Notes: generated from the letters alone by a model not told the origin. Positions 25,109-33,370 are shown, counted from the first letter of the stretch. The stretch: 45,970 nt of DNA from Pelagibacteraceae bacterium AG-464-P07 (GCA_003211695.1 QCSA01000009.1:1-45970); one strand, 5' to 3'. Made by a program: numbers and translations.

Positions 25109-26226
25109 TGCTAATTGGAGTCCCAAAAGAAATTAAAGCTCAAGAAAGCAGAGTTGGTTTAACACCTGATAGCGTTAAAGTACTTACCTCAAATGAACAT
25201 GAAGTTTTGATCGAGAATAATAGTGGATTTGATGCGGGTTTTGAAAATCATCAATATGAAAAAGCTGGTGCAAAAATATTAAATAAAGCAGAGGATATCT
25301 TTAACAATTCAGAAATCATTGTGAAAGTAAAAGAACCTTTAAATAACGAGATTGCAATGATTAAAGAAAACCAAATTCTATTTACCTATTTGCACTTAGC
25401 AGCAGCAAGAGAATTGACAGAACGGTTGATCAAATCAAAAGCAGTATGCATTGCTTATGAAACGGTCACTGATAATAATGGTAAATTACCCCTATTAGCA
25501 CCTATGAGTGCTGTGGCGGGAAGAATGTCGATTCAAGCAGGCGCACATTCTTTAGAAAAAAATCAAAGAGGAAGCGGACTATTATTAGGAGGCGCTCCTG
25601 GTGTAGATCCAGCTACAGTAGTTATTCTTGGAGGAGGAGTAGTTGGAGAAAATGCTGCACTGGTTGCAACGGGAATGAAATCAAACGTATATATTATAGA
25701 TAAATGTCCTCAACGACTCAAAGAATTAAAAAAGATTTTTGGAGACAAGATAATTCCAATCAAAAGTAATCAAGCTGATCTAAAAAAACTAATTTCAGAA
25801 TGTGACTTGTTAATTGGTGGAGTTTTAATTCCTGGAGCCGAAGCTCCAAAATTAGTAACGAAAGATATGTTGAAGCTTATGAAAAGAGGTTCAGTTATAG
25901 TAGATGTTGCAATTGATCAAGGTGGCTGTGTTGAGACAAGTAAACCAACAACACATGCTAAGCCAACATATATTGTTGATGATGTCGTTCATTATTGTGT
26001 AGCGAATATGCCAGGAGGTGTTCCAAGAACTTCAACACTTGCTTTAAATAAAGCAACACTTCCTTACATATCTAAGTTGGCTAACAAAGGTTACAAGAAG
26101 GCTCTTAAAGAAGATAAAAATTTTTTAGCAGGCTTAAACATTTACAAAGGCCAAGTAACATACAAAGCGGTTGCCGATACCTTTGGTCATAAATATATTT
26201 CTCCTAGCGAAGCAATAGCAAATTAA
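25108..26226 (+). CDS. ald: Alanine dehydrogenase
   Basis: This is a 372-residue NAD-dependent L-alanine dehydrogenase of normal length. The N-terminus MLIGVPKEIKAQESRVGLTP carries the substrate-binding Arg, YLHLAAARELTE the catalytic His region, and VVILGGGVVGENAA the Rossmann loop; a C-terminal PGGVPRTSTLALN is family-typical. It reverses alanine to pyruvate and ammonia, so it regenerates the amino acceptor for the upstream aminotransferase. The start overlaps the aminotransferase stop (TAATG), and the flavoprotein gene follows after 13 bases, so all three form one transcript. Confidence 0.94.
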   Translation: MLIGVPKEIKAQESRVGLTPDSVKVLTSNEHEVLIENNSGFDAGFENHQYEKAGAKILNKAEDIFNNSEIIVKVKEPLNNEIAMIKENQILFTYLHLAAARELTERLIKSKAVCIAYETVTDNNGKLPLLAPMSAVAGRMSIQAGAHSLEKNQRGSGLLLGGAPGVDPATVVILGGGVVGENAALVATGMKSNVYIIDKCPQRLKELKKIFGDKIIPIKSNQADLKKLISECDLLIGGVLIPGAEAPKLVTKDMLKLMKRGSVIVDVAIDQGGCVETSKPTTHAKPTYIVDDVVHYCVANMPGGVPRTSTLALNKATLPYISKLANKGYKKALKEDKNFLAGLNIYKGQVTYKAVADTFGHKYISPSEAIAN

Positions 26227-26239
26227 TTAGTATATTTTA

Positions 26240-28690
26240 ATGGAAAAAGAGTTACCAAGGAACACCAAGGTTGTAATTATTGGTGGTGGTATAGCAGGTT
26301 GTTCGGTTGCTTATCATTTAGCAAAATATGGTTGGAAAGATGTAGTTCTCTTAGAAAGAGATCAATTAACTTCAGGAACTACTTGGCATGCAGCCGGATT
26401 AGTAAGCCAATTAGGGCCCTCAGCAGCTGTTACCAAAATAAGAAAATATACAACAGATTTATATAAAGAATTGGAGAAAAAAACTGGTTTTTCTGCTGGT
26501 TTGAAATTAAATGGCGCATTGTCTATTGCAACCACAAAAGAACGATGGCAGGAGTTACAAAGACAAGCAACCACAGCTCAATTGTTTGATGTATATGTAG
26601 AAGTATTAAACATTGATCAAATAAAAAAAATTTATCCAGTAATAAATGAAAAAGACATATTGGGCGGTATTTTTATGCCAGGAGATGGCCAAGCAGATCC
26701 AATTGGAGTTACTAATTTATTGGCTAAAGCAGCAAAAGAATTAGGAGTTCAAATATTTGAAAAAAGTCCTGTTGAAAAAATTATAGTTAAAAATGGAAGA
26801 GTTTCTGGAGTTAAAGTTAACAATAAAATAATTGAGTGTGAGTATTTAGTTTTGGCTACTGGAATGTGGTCAAGGCAAATAGGTGAAGATATAGGAGTAA
26901 GTATACCTTTGTATCCAGCAGAACATTTTTATATTATTACAGAGCCAATAAAAGATTTACCTAAAGATTTACCAGTTTTAAGAGATTTTGATGATAGTTT
27001 ATATTTAAAAGAAGATGCGGGTAAATTATTAGTTGGAATTTTTGAAGGAAAATCAATACCAGCTTTTAGCAAAACAAATAGAATTCCCAACGATTTTTCA
27101 TTTGGGGAATTTCCAGAGAATTTTGATCATTTTGAACCATATTTAGAAGCATCATTTAAAAGAGTACCACTTTTGGAAAACGCAGGAGTTAGGAAATTTT
27201 TTTCTGGACCAGAATCTTTTACTCCAGATACAAATACTTTATTAGGCGAAGTTCCAGAAATTAGTAACTTTTTTGTTTGCTGCGGATTTAACAGCATTGG
27301 AATTGGAAGTGGTGGTGGCGCTGGAAAAGTAACAGCTGAATGGATGTTGAATGGTCATATTAACGAAGATTTATTTATATATGACATAAAAAGATTTCAA
27401 AAATTTCATTCTAAATTAAAATTTATTACAGAAAGGATAACTGAAACGTTAGGGGATTTATATGGAATGCACTGGCCATATAAACAACATAAAACATCCA
27501 GAAATCAAAAACTGTTTCCTTATCATGAAGAATTAAAAAAAATGGGAGCTTGTTTTGGAGTATCCTCAGGATATGAAAGACCATTGTGGTTTGCATTAAA
27601 TAATGAAAAACCAGAATTTAAATATAGTTATAATTATCAAAATTGGTATCCAGCAGTTGAATTCGAAACAAAAAATGCAAGAAAAAATGTAGGTTTATTT
27701 GATCTTACGGCTTTTTCTAAATATGATTTAAAAGGGCAGAAAACTCATAGTGAGCTACAAAAAATTTGTACAGCAAACGTTAAAGATGAAATTGGAAAAA
27801 CTACTTATACTCAAATGTTAAATGAAGACGGAGGAATAGAAGCAGATTTAACCGTGGTTTGCATGGATAAAAATTATTTTAGAATTATTAGTTCTGCGGC
27901 AAACAGAGAGCATGATAAATTTCACGTATTAAAATATTTATCTAAAGAAGTAGAATTTAAAGATGTAACTGATGAAATAGCATGTCTTGGTGTGTTTGGT
28001 CCAAAAAGTAGAAGTTTAATGCTAAAGTTATCGAATGATGATTTTTCTAATGAAAATTTTAAATTTGGTACAAGTAAAAAAATTACAATAAATAATAAAG
28101 AAATTTGGACACAAAGACTATCATATGTGGGTGAATTAGGTTTTGAACTTTATATTAAAATGAACGAAGCAAGAGAAATATATAATTTAATAGTTGAGAA
28201 AGGAAGGGAATTTAATCTTTCTAATTGTGGAATGTATGCAATGGATACAATGAGAATGGAAAAGGGATATTTGCACTGGGGACACGATATCACACCAGAA
28301 GAAAACCAATATGAAGCTGGATTAAGATTTGCAATTAGTTATAAAAAAAATATAGATTTCATTGGGAAAGATGCTCTCCTTAAAATCAGAGATCAAAAAC
28401 TTAAAAAGAAACTTATTATTTTAAGTTTAAAAAATAATAAACCAGGTTTCCCTTTACTGCTTCATGATGAACCTATTTTATGTGATGGAAAAATTATTGG
28501 AAGAACTACGTCAGGAAACTATTCTTTTAACTACAAAAAGAACATGGCCTTTGGTTATGTCAATTTAGGTTTTGAGGTGAATTCATTCATAGGCAAATCT
28601 CTGGAAATTGAAGTGGAAAAAACCAAGCATGAAAGTAGTATCGAAAAGCAACCTTTACATGATCCAGAAAACAAGCTTCTTAAAGGTTAA
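26240..28690 (+). CDS. Dimethylglycine/sarcosine dehydrogenase-like flavoprotein with GcvT domain
   Basis: This 816-residue protein contains two parts. Residues 1-420 are a DAO-type FAD domain with [17 protein letters not shown] (11-27) and TTWHAAGL, where His50 corresponds to the residue that binds FAD covalently in dimethylglycine and sarcosine dehydrogenases. Residues about 430-816 form the GcvT/aminomethyltransferase-like tetrahydrofolate module ([25 protein letters not shown] is the typical region, residues about 670-695). Such enzymes oxidise N-methyl groups and pass the carbon to folate. It lies 13 bases downstream of ald. The substrate could be dimethylglycine or sarcosine, or, given the neighbours, an N-methylated omega-amino acid. 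Confidence 0.88.
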   Translation: MEKELPRNTKVVIIGGGIAGCSVAYHLAKYGWKDVVLLERDQLTSGTTWHAAGLVSQLGPSAAVTKIRKYTTDLYKELEKKTGFSAGLKLNGALSIATTKERWQELQRQATTAQLFDVYVEVLNIDQIKKIYPVINEKDILGGIFMPGDGQADPIGVTNLLAKAAKELGVQIFEKSPVEKIIVKNGRVSGVKVNNKIIECEYLVLATGMWSRQIGEDIGVSIPLYPAEHFYIITEPIKDLPKDLPVLRDFDDSLYLKEDAGKLLVGIFEGKSIPAFSKTNRIPNDFSFGEFPENFDHFEPYLEASFKRVPLLENAGVRKFFSGPESFTPDTNTLLGEVPEISNFFVCCGFNSIGIGSGGGAGKVTAEWMLNGHINEDLFIYDIKRFQKFHSKLKFITERITETLGDLYGMHWPYKQHKTSRNQKLFPYHEELKKMGACFGVSSGYERPLWFALNNEKPEFKYSYNYQNWYPAVEFETKNARKNVGLFDLTAFSKYDLKGQKTHSELQKICTANVKDEIGKTTYTQMLNEDGGIEADLTVVCMDKNYFRIISSAANREHDKFHVLKYLSKEVEFKDVTDEIACLGVFGPKSRSLMLKLSNDDFSNENFKFGTSKKITINNKEIWTQRLSYVGELGFELYIKMNEAREIYNLIVEKGREFNLSNCGMYAMDTMRMEKGYLHWGHDITPEENQYEAGLRFAISYKKNIDFIGKDALLKIRDQKLKKKLIILSLKNNKPGFPLLLHDEPILCDGKIIGRTTSGNYSFNYKKNMAFGYVNLGFEVNSFIGKSLEIEVEKTKHESSIEKQPLHDPENKLLKG

Positions 28691-28822
28691 ATCAACTCAC
28701 TAACGTGATTTTTGTGTAAGTTTTTAAACTATTTTAATGAAAAAGGTAGACACCACAGAAAAATCTTTAATAGATTACAAGTCTTGATTGATTTTAAACT
28801 TTACGCATGTTTATATATCATA

Positions 28823-29032
28823 ATGCCAAATACAGGTAGAAAAAATAATCATGATCAAGATATCAATCCTTATTTAAACTCACAAGCGAATTGGAGATCT
28901 AATAGGGGAGATGTACATTTTTTACTGAAAAGATTAAAAGAGAACCAACAAAAAGAAGATAAAGAAAAACTTATTTTGGTGGTAACAGTAATTAGTGTTT
29001 TTGTTATTTCCGGCATTATTATTTCTTTTTAA
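28823..29032 (+). CDS. Small hypothetical protein with C-terminal membrane anchor
   Basis: This is a 69-residue protein starting MPNTGRKNNHDQDINPY. A frame extending 37 codons further upstream exists, but the ATG at 28823 gives a cleaner start and the upstream residues look non-coding. Residues 1-48 are hydrophilic and charged, and 49-69 are a single hydrophobic helix ending at the C-terminus, so it is probably a tail-anchored inner-membrane protein. No family is recognised. It is 132 bases downstream of the DMGDH-like gene. Confidence 0.55.
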   Translation: MPNTGRKNNHDQDINPYLNSQANWRSNRGDVHFLLKRLKENQQKEDKEKLILVVTVISVFVISGIIISF

Positions 29033-29105
29033 AATCTATTTTATTATTAGGAACGTTGAGAGTTACAGAGAAATATTTTCCAATAAAAAAACATTTTTTT
29101 ATAAA

Positions 29106-30110
29106 ATGAAAATTCTTTTTATTAGCGGTTTAAATGAGAAAGAGCGTAGGCTTAATGACTTTATGCATGATATAGTTTTGCATGGATTGAGAGAGATATA
29201 TGGGGATAGTGTAATTGATTATCCTGGAGTTTGGTATATGTATCGTGATGAAGTAAAAAAGAGAAATTATGATATTAACAACCTTTGGGGCAAAGGATTT
29301 ACACTCTATAATTCATTGTTCAACTATCAACAAATAGATAGAACAGATATAGAAAAAAAAATCAAGACAAATTATTTCGATTTTATAATTTTTGGTTCAA
29401 TTCATAAACCTCGATCTTTTTTGAATGAAGCTATAAATTCTAAAAGTAAAATTATATTTGTTGATGGAAATGATCACCCATTTATCAATGAGCAAATTAT
29501 GAATAAAGGAGTTTACTTTAAAAGAGAATTAATTTCGGAAAATGTTAAAAATGTTTATCCAATAAATTTTGCTATACCAAAAAAAAAAATTATTCATACA
29601 ATAAATCCAAAACCATTACATATTTTAGCTCCACTAACACCTGGTAAATATTCGTCTTACGTATATAAAAATGAACAAGACTATTATCAATGCTATCAAA
29701 ATAGTATATTTGCTCTCACTTATAAGAAAGTAGGTTGGGATTCATTAAGACATTATGAAATCTTAATGAATGGATGCATACCTCTATTTTTAAATATTGA
29801 TAAGTGTCCAGCAAAAATTTTAACAAATTTACCAAAGAAATTGTTTCTTGATATTTTTAATCAATATTCATGGATTCTAAATCAATTTTTTCCTACAAAT
29901 ATTTATAAAATGAAATTTTTATCAATTGAAAAATTTTTTTTATATTTTCTTAATTTATTTAAAAAAAAACATACCAGTATATCCCTAATTAATAGTCATC
30001 CTGAAATAATCGAAATAAAAAAACGGATGATTGACTATACTAAAAAAAATTTAACTACAGAAAAAGTTGCAAACAATATGATTTCAGACACAATCAGATA
30101 TTACACATGA
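29106..30110 (+). CDS. Unknown protein, possibly glycosyltransferase-like
   Basis: This is a 334-residue protein with the start placed at MKILFISGLNEKERR; an upstream extension would overlap the preceding gene and adds low-quality sequence. A first half with beta-alpha character (ILFISGL; DFIIFGSIHKPR; KIIFVDGNDH) and a later GWDSLRHYEILMNGCIPLF segment recall the donor-binding region of GT-B/exostosin-like glycosyltransferases (an Arg-His-Tyr-Glu followed by a Gly-Cys-Ile-Pro turn). No confident family assignment can be made by eye. It stands between a small membrane protein and a convergent GNAT gene, with no polysaccharide genes adjacent. Confidence 0.6.
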   Translation: MKILFISGLNEKERRLNDFMHDIVLHGLREIYGDSVIDYPGVWYMYRDEVKKRNYDINNLWGKGFTLYNSLFNYQQIDRTDIEKKIKTNYFDFIIFGSIHKPRSFLNEAINSKSKIIFVDGNDHPFINEQIMNKGVYFKRELISENVKNVYPINFAIPKKKIIHTINPKPLHILAPLTPGKYSSYVYKNEQDYYQCYQNSIFALTYKKVGWDSLRHYEILMNGCIPLFLNIDKCPAKILTNLPKKLFLDIFNQYSWILNQFFPTNIYKMKFLSIEKFFLYFLNLFKKKHTSISLINSHPEIIEIKKRMIDYTKKNLTTEKVANNMISDTIRYYT

Positions 30111-30162
30111 TAAAATAAGAATTATTGAACTTGGAAAATGGAAGAAAAAATTATTTGAAAGA

Positions 30163-30846
30163 CTAAGTTAACTTCAATTTTTTCTTTTGAATAAATTTTG
30201 TATTAATATTAGATCTTTTTAAGTATTGACGGTAAATCTTTTTATATTGTTTCCACTCTTTATCGATGATTGAAAACCAAGCAGTATCTCTATTTCTCTT
30301 TTTATAAATTGTCGCTTGTCTAAAAAGTCCCTCATACTTAAATCCTAATCTTAAGGCTGCTTTTTTAGATTTTGAATTCAAATTATCACATTTCCACTCA
30401 TATCTACGGTAGCCTAAATCATCAAAAACGTTTTTCATCATAAGATACATAGCTTCAGTTCCCTCTACAGTTTTTTGAAGGATGGAAGAATATGTAATCC
30501 AACCTACCTCAATTACTCCTACATCAGGCTTCATTCTTAAATAACTTGTCAAACCACAAAAGGATTTAAATCTTTTTGAATAAATAGCGTAAAAAAATGG
30601 ATTTTTTTTTAAACAATGTTTTTTTAAATAAATTACAAATGTTTTTAAATTTTTAAACGGACCATAAGGCATGTAGCTCCAAATGTCTTTTGATTTATCT
30701 TTTGAAAAATTTTTAAAGAGAGCAATCGAGTGTTTTTTGATTTGCAAAGGTTCCAAAATAGCATAGTTACCCATTAACTTTTTTTTAGAAGGTAATTTAG
30801 CTTTTCGAAAATTAACAGGATAACCAATTTCAAGCATTCTTGACAT
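30163..30846 (-). CDS. GNAT-family N-acetyltransferase (RimJ/RimL-like)
   Basis: This is a 227-residue acetyltransferase of the RimJ/RimL type. The characteristic order is an N-terminal LEPLQIKKHSIALF, then GVIEVGWITYSSILQKTVEGTEAM (residues about 108-131, strand 4 and the acetyl-CoA loop region), and the Asn-rich WKCDNLNSKSKKAALRLGFKYEGLFRQ region (about 150-176). The family often modifies ribosomal proteins, aminoglycosides or small metabolites. A basic C-terminal tail (about 195-227) is unusual in length. It is convergent with the preceding unknown gene and divergent from the nucleobase permease; substrate unknown. Confidence 0.85.
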   Translation of the reverse strand: MSRMLEIGYPVNFRKAKLPSKKKLMGNYAILEPLQIKKHSIALFKNFSKDKSKDIWSYMPYGPFKNLKTFVIYLKKHCLKKNPFFYAIYSKRFKSFCGLTSYLRMKPDVGVIEVGWITYSSILQKTVEGTEAMYLMMKNVFDDLGYRRYEWKCDNLNSKSKKAALRLGFKYEGLFRQATIYKKRNRDTAWFSIIDKEWKQYKKIYRQYLKRSNINTKFIQKKKLKLT

Positions 30847-30962
30847 AATTCAAGTGAATTAGCAGAAAAAATGTAAATATTTCAATAAAAAAGTTACTTA
30901 ATTGATATGTAGTAGAAAAATATAGTTATTGAAAACATTGTTGATTTAGTTATCATCTATTG

Positions 30963-32300
30963 ATGGCGAGATCTAGAAAATCAAGAAAAAGAGGAGCATC
31001 CAGACAAGCTGGTGGTGCGAATAAAGTGCTGCCATTAAATCAGTCAATTCCATTAGGAATTCAACATGTGCTGGCAATGTTTGCCGGAAATATCACGGTT
31101 CCGATAATTATCGCAGCTATTTTTGGTCAAACAACAGAAGAAAAGATTTTTTTAATACAGATGGCCCTATTTGTTTCTGGAGTAGCAACGATCATACAAA
31201 CAGTAGGCTATAAAAACATTGGCTCAAGACTTCCAATAATTCAAGGAACAAGTTTTGCTTTTATTCCTGTGATGGCACCTTTTGCTAAAGCTGGATTGGG
31301 AGCAGTCTTTACCGCAGCTTTTATTGGAGGAATTTTCCAAATGTGGATTGGCAAAATGTTAAGACCAATTCGACACATGTTTCCACCATTAGTTACAGGA
31401 ATTGTAGTTTTAATGATTGGTGTAAGTCTTCTTAAAGTTGGATTTATGTACGCAGGCGGTGGTGGATGGTTAATGAATAACAAACCCGAAGTTTTCGGAA
31501 ATGCTAATCATTTATTTATATCTTTTACAGTTTTAATAGCTGCACTTATAGCGCATCAAAAAGGAAAAGGAATGGTATCATCAGCTTCTATTTTGATTGG
31601 AATGGTTGTTGGTTATATAGTAGCAATGGCGTTGGGGATGGTTAATTATGGAAAAATTGCGGACGCTAGCTGGTTTGCTTTACCGATGCCATTTCAGTAT
31701 GGCATAGATTTTATTCCTGCCGCTATAATATTAATGTTATTCATGGCCATAGTAACAACCATTGAAACTATTGGAGATATAAGTGCTACCACAATGGGAG
31801 GAGCAAATAGAGAAGCTACCGATAAAGAGTTATCAGGTGGTATAATGGCTGACGGACTTGGTACAGCATTTGGATCAATTTTTAATGCAATGCCAAATAC
31901 TTCATATTCACAGAATGCAGGCCTAGTTGCTTTTACAGGGGTAATTAGCAGACATGTGGGAACAGTTGCTGGTATAATGCTTATTGTATTAGGCTTGTTT
32001 CCAAAACTTGGTGGAATTATTGCAGCAATGCCAGAATCCGTAATCGGTGGAGCTGCTATTATTATGTTTGGTTTAATTACAGCAGCAGGCATCAAATTGA
32101 TTTCTCAGTCAGAAATGAATCAAAGAAATCTATTAATATTAGCGCTATCACTTTCATTTGGTATTGGCATGTCTTTATTACCTCAGTTCGTGGCCCATAT
32201 TCCAGATTTTGGAATTAGTTTGAAATTATTGCTAACAACAGGATTAATTCCAGCAGGATTATTAGCATTTATTTTAAATGCTGCACTTCCTAAAAAGTAA
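30963..32300 (+). CDS. Nucleobase:cation symporter-2 (uracil/xanthine permease family)
   Basis: This is a 445-residue NCS2 permease with about twelve to fourteen membrane segments. QGTSFAFIPVM (first half) and TIETIGDISATTMGGANREATDKE (residues about 262-285, the long conserved loop) followed by NAMPNTSYSQNAG are family signatures for uracil/xanthine/urate transporters. The start is placed at ATG 30963; a TTG one codon upstream is in frame but unnecessary. A basic N-terminal stretch precedes the first helix. It is monocistronic and followed by tRNA-Leu 26 bases later. The specific nucleobase cannot be told. Confidence 0.9.
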   Translation: MARSRKSRKRGASRQAGGANKVLPLNQSIPLGIQHVLAMFAGNITVPIIIAAIFGQTTEEKIFLIQMALFVSGVATIIQTVGYKNIGSRLPIIQGTSFAFIPVMAPFAKAGLGAVFTAAFIGGIFQMWIGKMLRPIRHMFPPLVTGIVVLMIGVSLLKVGFMYAGGGGWLMNNKPEVFGNANHLFISFTVLIAALIAHQKGKGMVSSASILIGMVVGYIVAMALGMVNYGKIADASWFALPMPFQYGIDFIPAAIILMLFMAIVTTIETIGDISATTMGGANREATDKELSGGIMADGLGTAFGSIFNAMPNTSYSQNAGLVAFTGVISRHVGTVAGIMLIVLGLFPKLGGIIAAMPESVIGGAAIIMFGLITAAGIKLISQSEMNQRNLLILALSLSFGIGMSLLPQFVAHIPDFGISLKLLLTTGLIPAGLLAFILNAALPKK

Positions 32301-32326
32301 TAAATAATTTATAAAGTTGACTGTCA

Positions 32327-32411
32327 GGGCAAGTGGCGGAATTGGTATACGCGCTAGTCTTAGGAACTAGTACCGAAAGGTTTAAGAGTTCGAGTCTCTT
32401 CTTGCCCACCA
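32327..32411 (+). tRNA. tRNA-Leu (UAG anticodon)
   Basis: Acceptor stem GGGCAAG (32327-32333) pairs with CTTGCCC (32401-32407), followed by the encoded discriminator A and CCA to 32411. The anticodon arm is CTAGT-CTTAGGA-ACTAG with anticodon TAG at 32361-32363. The variable arm TACCGAAAGGTTTA is of the extended class-II type expected for leucine, and the T-arm contains GTTCGAGTC. All arms are complete, so the gene appears functional. Its 3' portion is repeated downstream, marking it as an integration site. Confidence 0.95.
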
Positions 32412-32412
32412 A
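32351..32412 (+). repeat. Left 62-bp direct repeat (3' part of tRNA-Leu; attL-like)
   Basis: This 62-base segment, from the anticodon arm through the CCA end of tRNA-Leu, is repeated base-for-base at 33309-33370, 958 bases away. Both copies are flanked by unrelated sequence. It is the footprint expected when a site-specific recombinase integrates at the 3' end of a tRNA gene; here the intact tRNA remains on the left. Confidence 0.85.
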
Positions 32413-32434
32413 CATTTCTAGACGATTTATTGCA

Positions 32435-32488
32435 TGCACTAGTGTTGGTATCTACGCAACATTTGTTGCGCAACCATGTACTGGTGCA
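32435..32488. other. Imperfect hairpin with central CGCAAC/GTTGCG palindrome next to tRNA-Leu
   Basis: A 54-base segment can fold back on itself. The inner arms CGCAAC (32455-32460) and GTTGCG (32465-32470) pair perfectly around ATTT, and the outer arms TGCAC.AGT / ACT.GTGCA also pair with a few wobbles and bulges. It lies 24 bases after the tRNA end and shares a 13-base sequence, ATTTGTTGCGCAA, with the other end of the island (33224-33236). Confidence 0.5.
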
Positions 32489-32501
32489 TATAATTTAATT
32501 A

Positions 32502-33089
32502 ATGAAAAAACTATCTACTTACCTGTTTTTAATTTTCTTCACCCTCCAAACTTCATCCTGGGCTGATGATATCCGAGACTTTCAGATTGAAGGGATGAGC
32601 GTGGGGGATAGTTTATTGGATTATTTTTCTAAAGAAGAGATTAATGCGAATATAGAGAAATATTATGATAGTGATAAATATACTGTAATTGAATTTTATT
32701 CATTGCCAAGATTTGAAGTCTATTCCGGTGTTTCTTTTGCAACTAAAAAACTTGATAAAAACTTTATAATTAAACAAATATCCGGAGTAAAATTTATCAA
32801 AAATATAAATGATTGTTATGACGAAAAAAATAAGATTGATAAAGAATTATCAAAAATATTTTCAAATACTACAAGAGAAGTAGAAAATGAAAAACATGAA
32901 GCAGACGAAACTGGTAAAAGCACTACAAGAGCAATTAGATATTATTTTGAATCTGATGATGTAGTAACTGTTATTTGTTATGATTGGTCAGATGATATAA
33001 CTGAAAAATTTAACTGGGGAGACAATCTTTCTGTGGAGATTACAACAAAGGAATTTAATAATTTTTTGTTATATGAGGCCTCCAAATAA
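32502..33089 (+). CDS. Predicted secreted protein of unknown function (island cargo)
   Basis: This is a 195-residue protein with an N-terminal signal peptide (MKKLSTYLFLIFFTLQTSSWA, 21 residues, then cleavage) and a soluble acidic mature domain beginning DDIRDFQIEGMSVGDSLLDYF. The mature part has two cysteines, one in NDCYDEKN and one in VICYDWSDD, which could form a disulfide in the periplasm. No domain of known function is recognised. It is the only gene in the segment bounded by the tRNA-Leu repeats, so it is the apparent cargo. Proteins with the same GMS-GDSLLDYF opening are, from memory, recurrent in SAR11 genomes, but I cannot verify that here. Confidence 0.75.
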   Translation: MKKLSTYLFLIFFTLQTSSWADDIRDFQIEGMSVGDSLLDYFSKEEINANIEKYYDSDKYTVIEFYSLPRFEVYSGVSFATKKLDKNFIIKQISGVKFIKNINDCYDEKNKIDKELSKIFSNTTREVENEKHEADETGKSTTRAIRYYFESDDVVTVICYDWSDDITEKFNWGDNLSVEITTKEFNNFLLYEASK

Positions 33090-33183
33090 ACTCATGAAAC
33101 GTTTATCTCTATACCTCTTTACTTTTTGTGAATAAAAAAAAATTGAATAAAAAATAAAATATGAATATAAATCAACTAGATTT

Positions 33184-33212
33184 GGCAGACGCGCTAGTCT
33201 TAACGACTAGCG
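33184..33212 (+). other. tRNA-Leu-like remnant (D-arm and anticodon arm, UAA-type loop)
   Basis: The stretch GGCAGACGCGCTAGTC resembles the D-arm side of a leucine tRNA, and CGCTAGTC (33192-33199) with GACTAGCG (33205-33212) forms a perfect 8-bp stem around TTAAC, reading as an anticodon arm with TAA. No acceptor stem or T-arm follows, so it cannot be a functional tRNA. It is likely debris from an earlier integration event at a leucine tRNA site. Confidence 0.45.
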
Positions 33213-33223
33213 ACATAAAAATA

Positions 33224-33264
33224 ATTTGTTGCGCAAGATGTTGCGTTAGAGATAAAATGTTGCG
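33224..33264. repeat. Cluster of TGTTGCG motifs at right end of island
   Basis: TGTTGCG occurs at 33227-33233, 33239-33245 and 33258-33264, and its complement CGCAACA at 32455-32461 plus a direct copy at 32464-32470 on the left side. Repeated short motifs flanking the core site are typical of arm-binding sites of tyrosine recombinases; the match here is by pattern only. Confidence 0.4.
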
Positions 33265-33308
33265 TTGTGGAAAGGAGAGAGGCAGTAGTACCAATACTTC
33301 TAGACTAA

Positions 33309-33370
33309 GCGCTAGTCTTAGGAACTAGTACCGAAAGGTTTAAGAGTTCGAGTCTCTTCTTGCCCACCAA
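33309..33370 (+). repeat. Right 62-bp direct repeat (tRNA-Leu 3' fragment; attR-like)
   Basis: This is identical to 32351-32412 and ends six bases before the tig start codon. There is no complementary 5' half or acceptor strand upstream, so it is a truncated tRNA copy rather than a second gene. Its presence places the tig 5' leader directly next to the integration scar. Confidence 0.85.

Larger units (their letters stand above)
32413..33308 (+). mobile_element. Mini-island between the tRNA-Leu repeats (integration remnant)
   Basis: The 896 bases between the repeats carry one gene for a predicted secreted protein (32502-33089) and no recombinase. Both ends contain copies of TGTTGCG, and the right end holds two additional tRNA-like remnants. 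The most economical reading is a decayed or minimal integrative element, or a residue after loss of a larger one such as a prophage. The element's extent is inferred from the repeats. Confidence 0.6.

Noticed and set aside
28995-29105. N-terminal membrane extension of the unknown protein at 29106-30110
   Set aside because: It overlaps the preceding small gene and looks like translated intergenic sequence; MKILFISGL is a typical beginning.
30960-30962. TTG start for the nucleobase permease
   Set aside because: An ATG follows directly at 30963 and is the simpler start; the difference is one residue.
31694-32095. 133-codon antisense frame inside the nucleobase permease
   Set aside because: Shadow of the membrane-protein codons (Pro/Ile/Ala-rich), with no recognisable domain.
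33309-33370. A second tRNA-Leu gene before tig
   Set aside because: Only the part from the anticodon arm to the CCA end is present; no 5' acceptor strand or D-arm precedes it, so it cannot fold into a tRNA.
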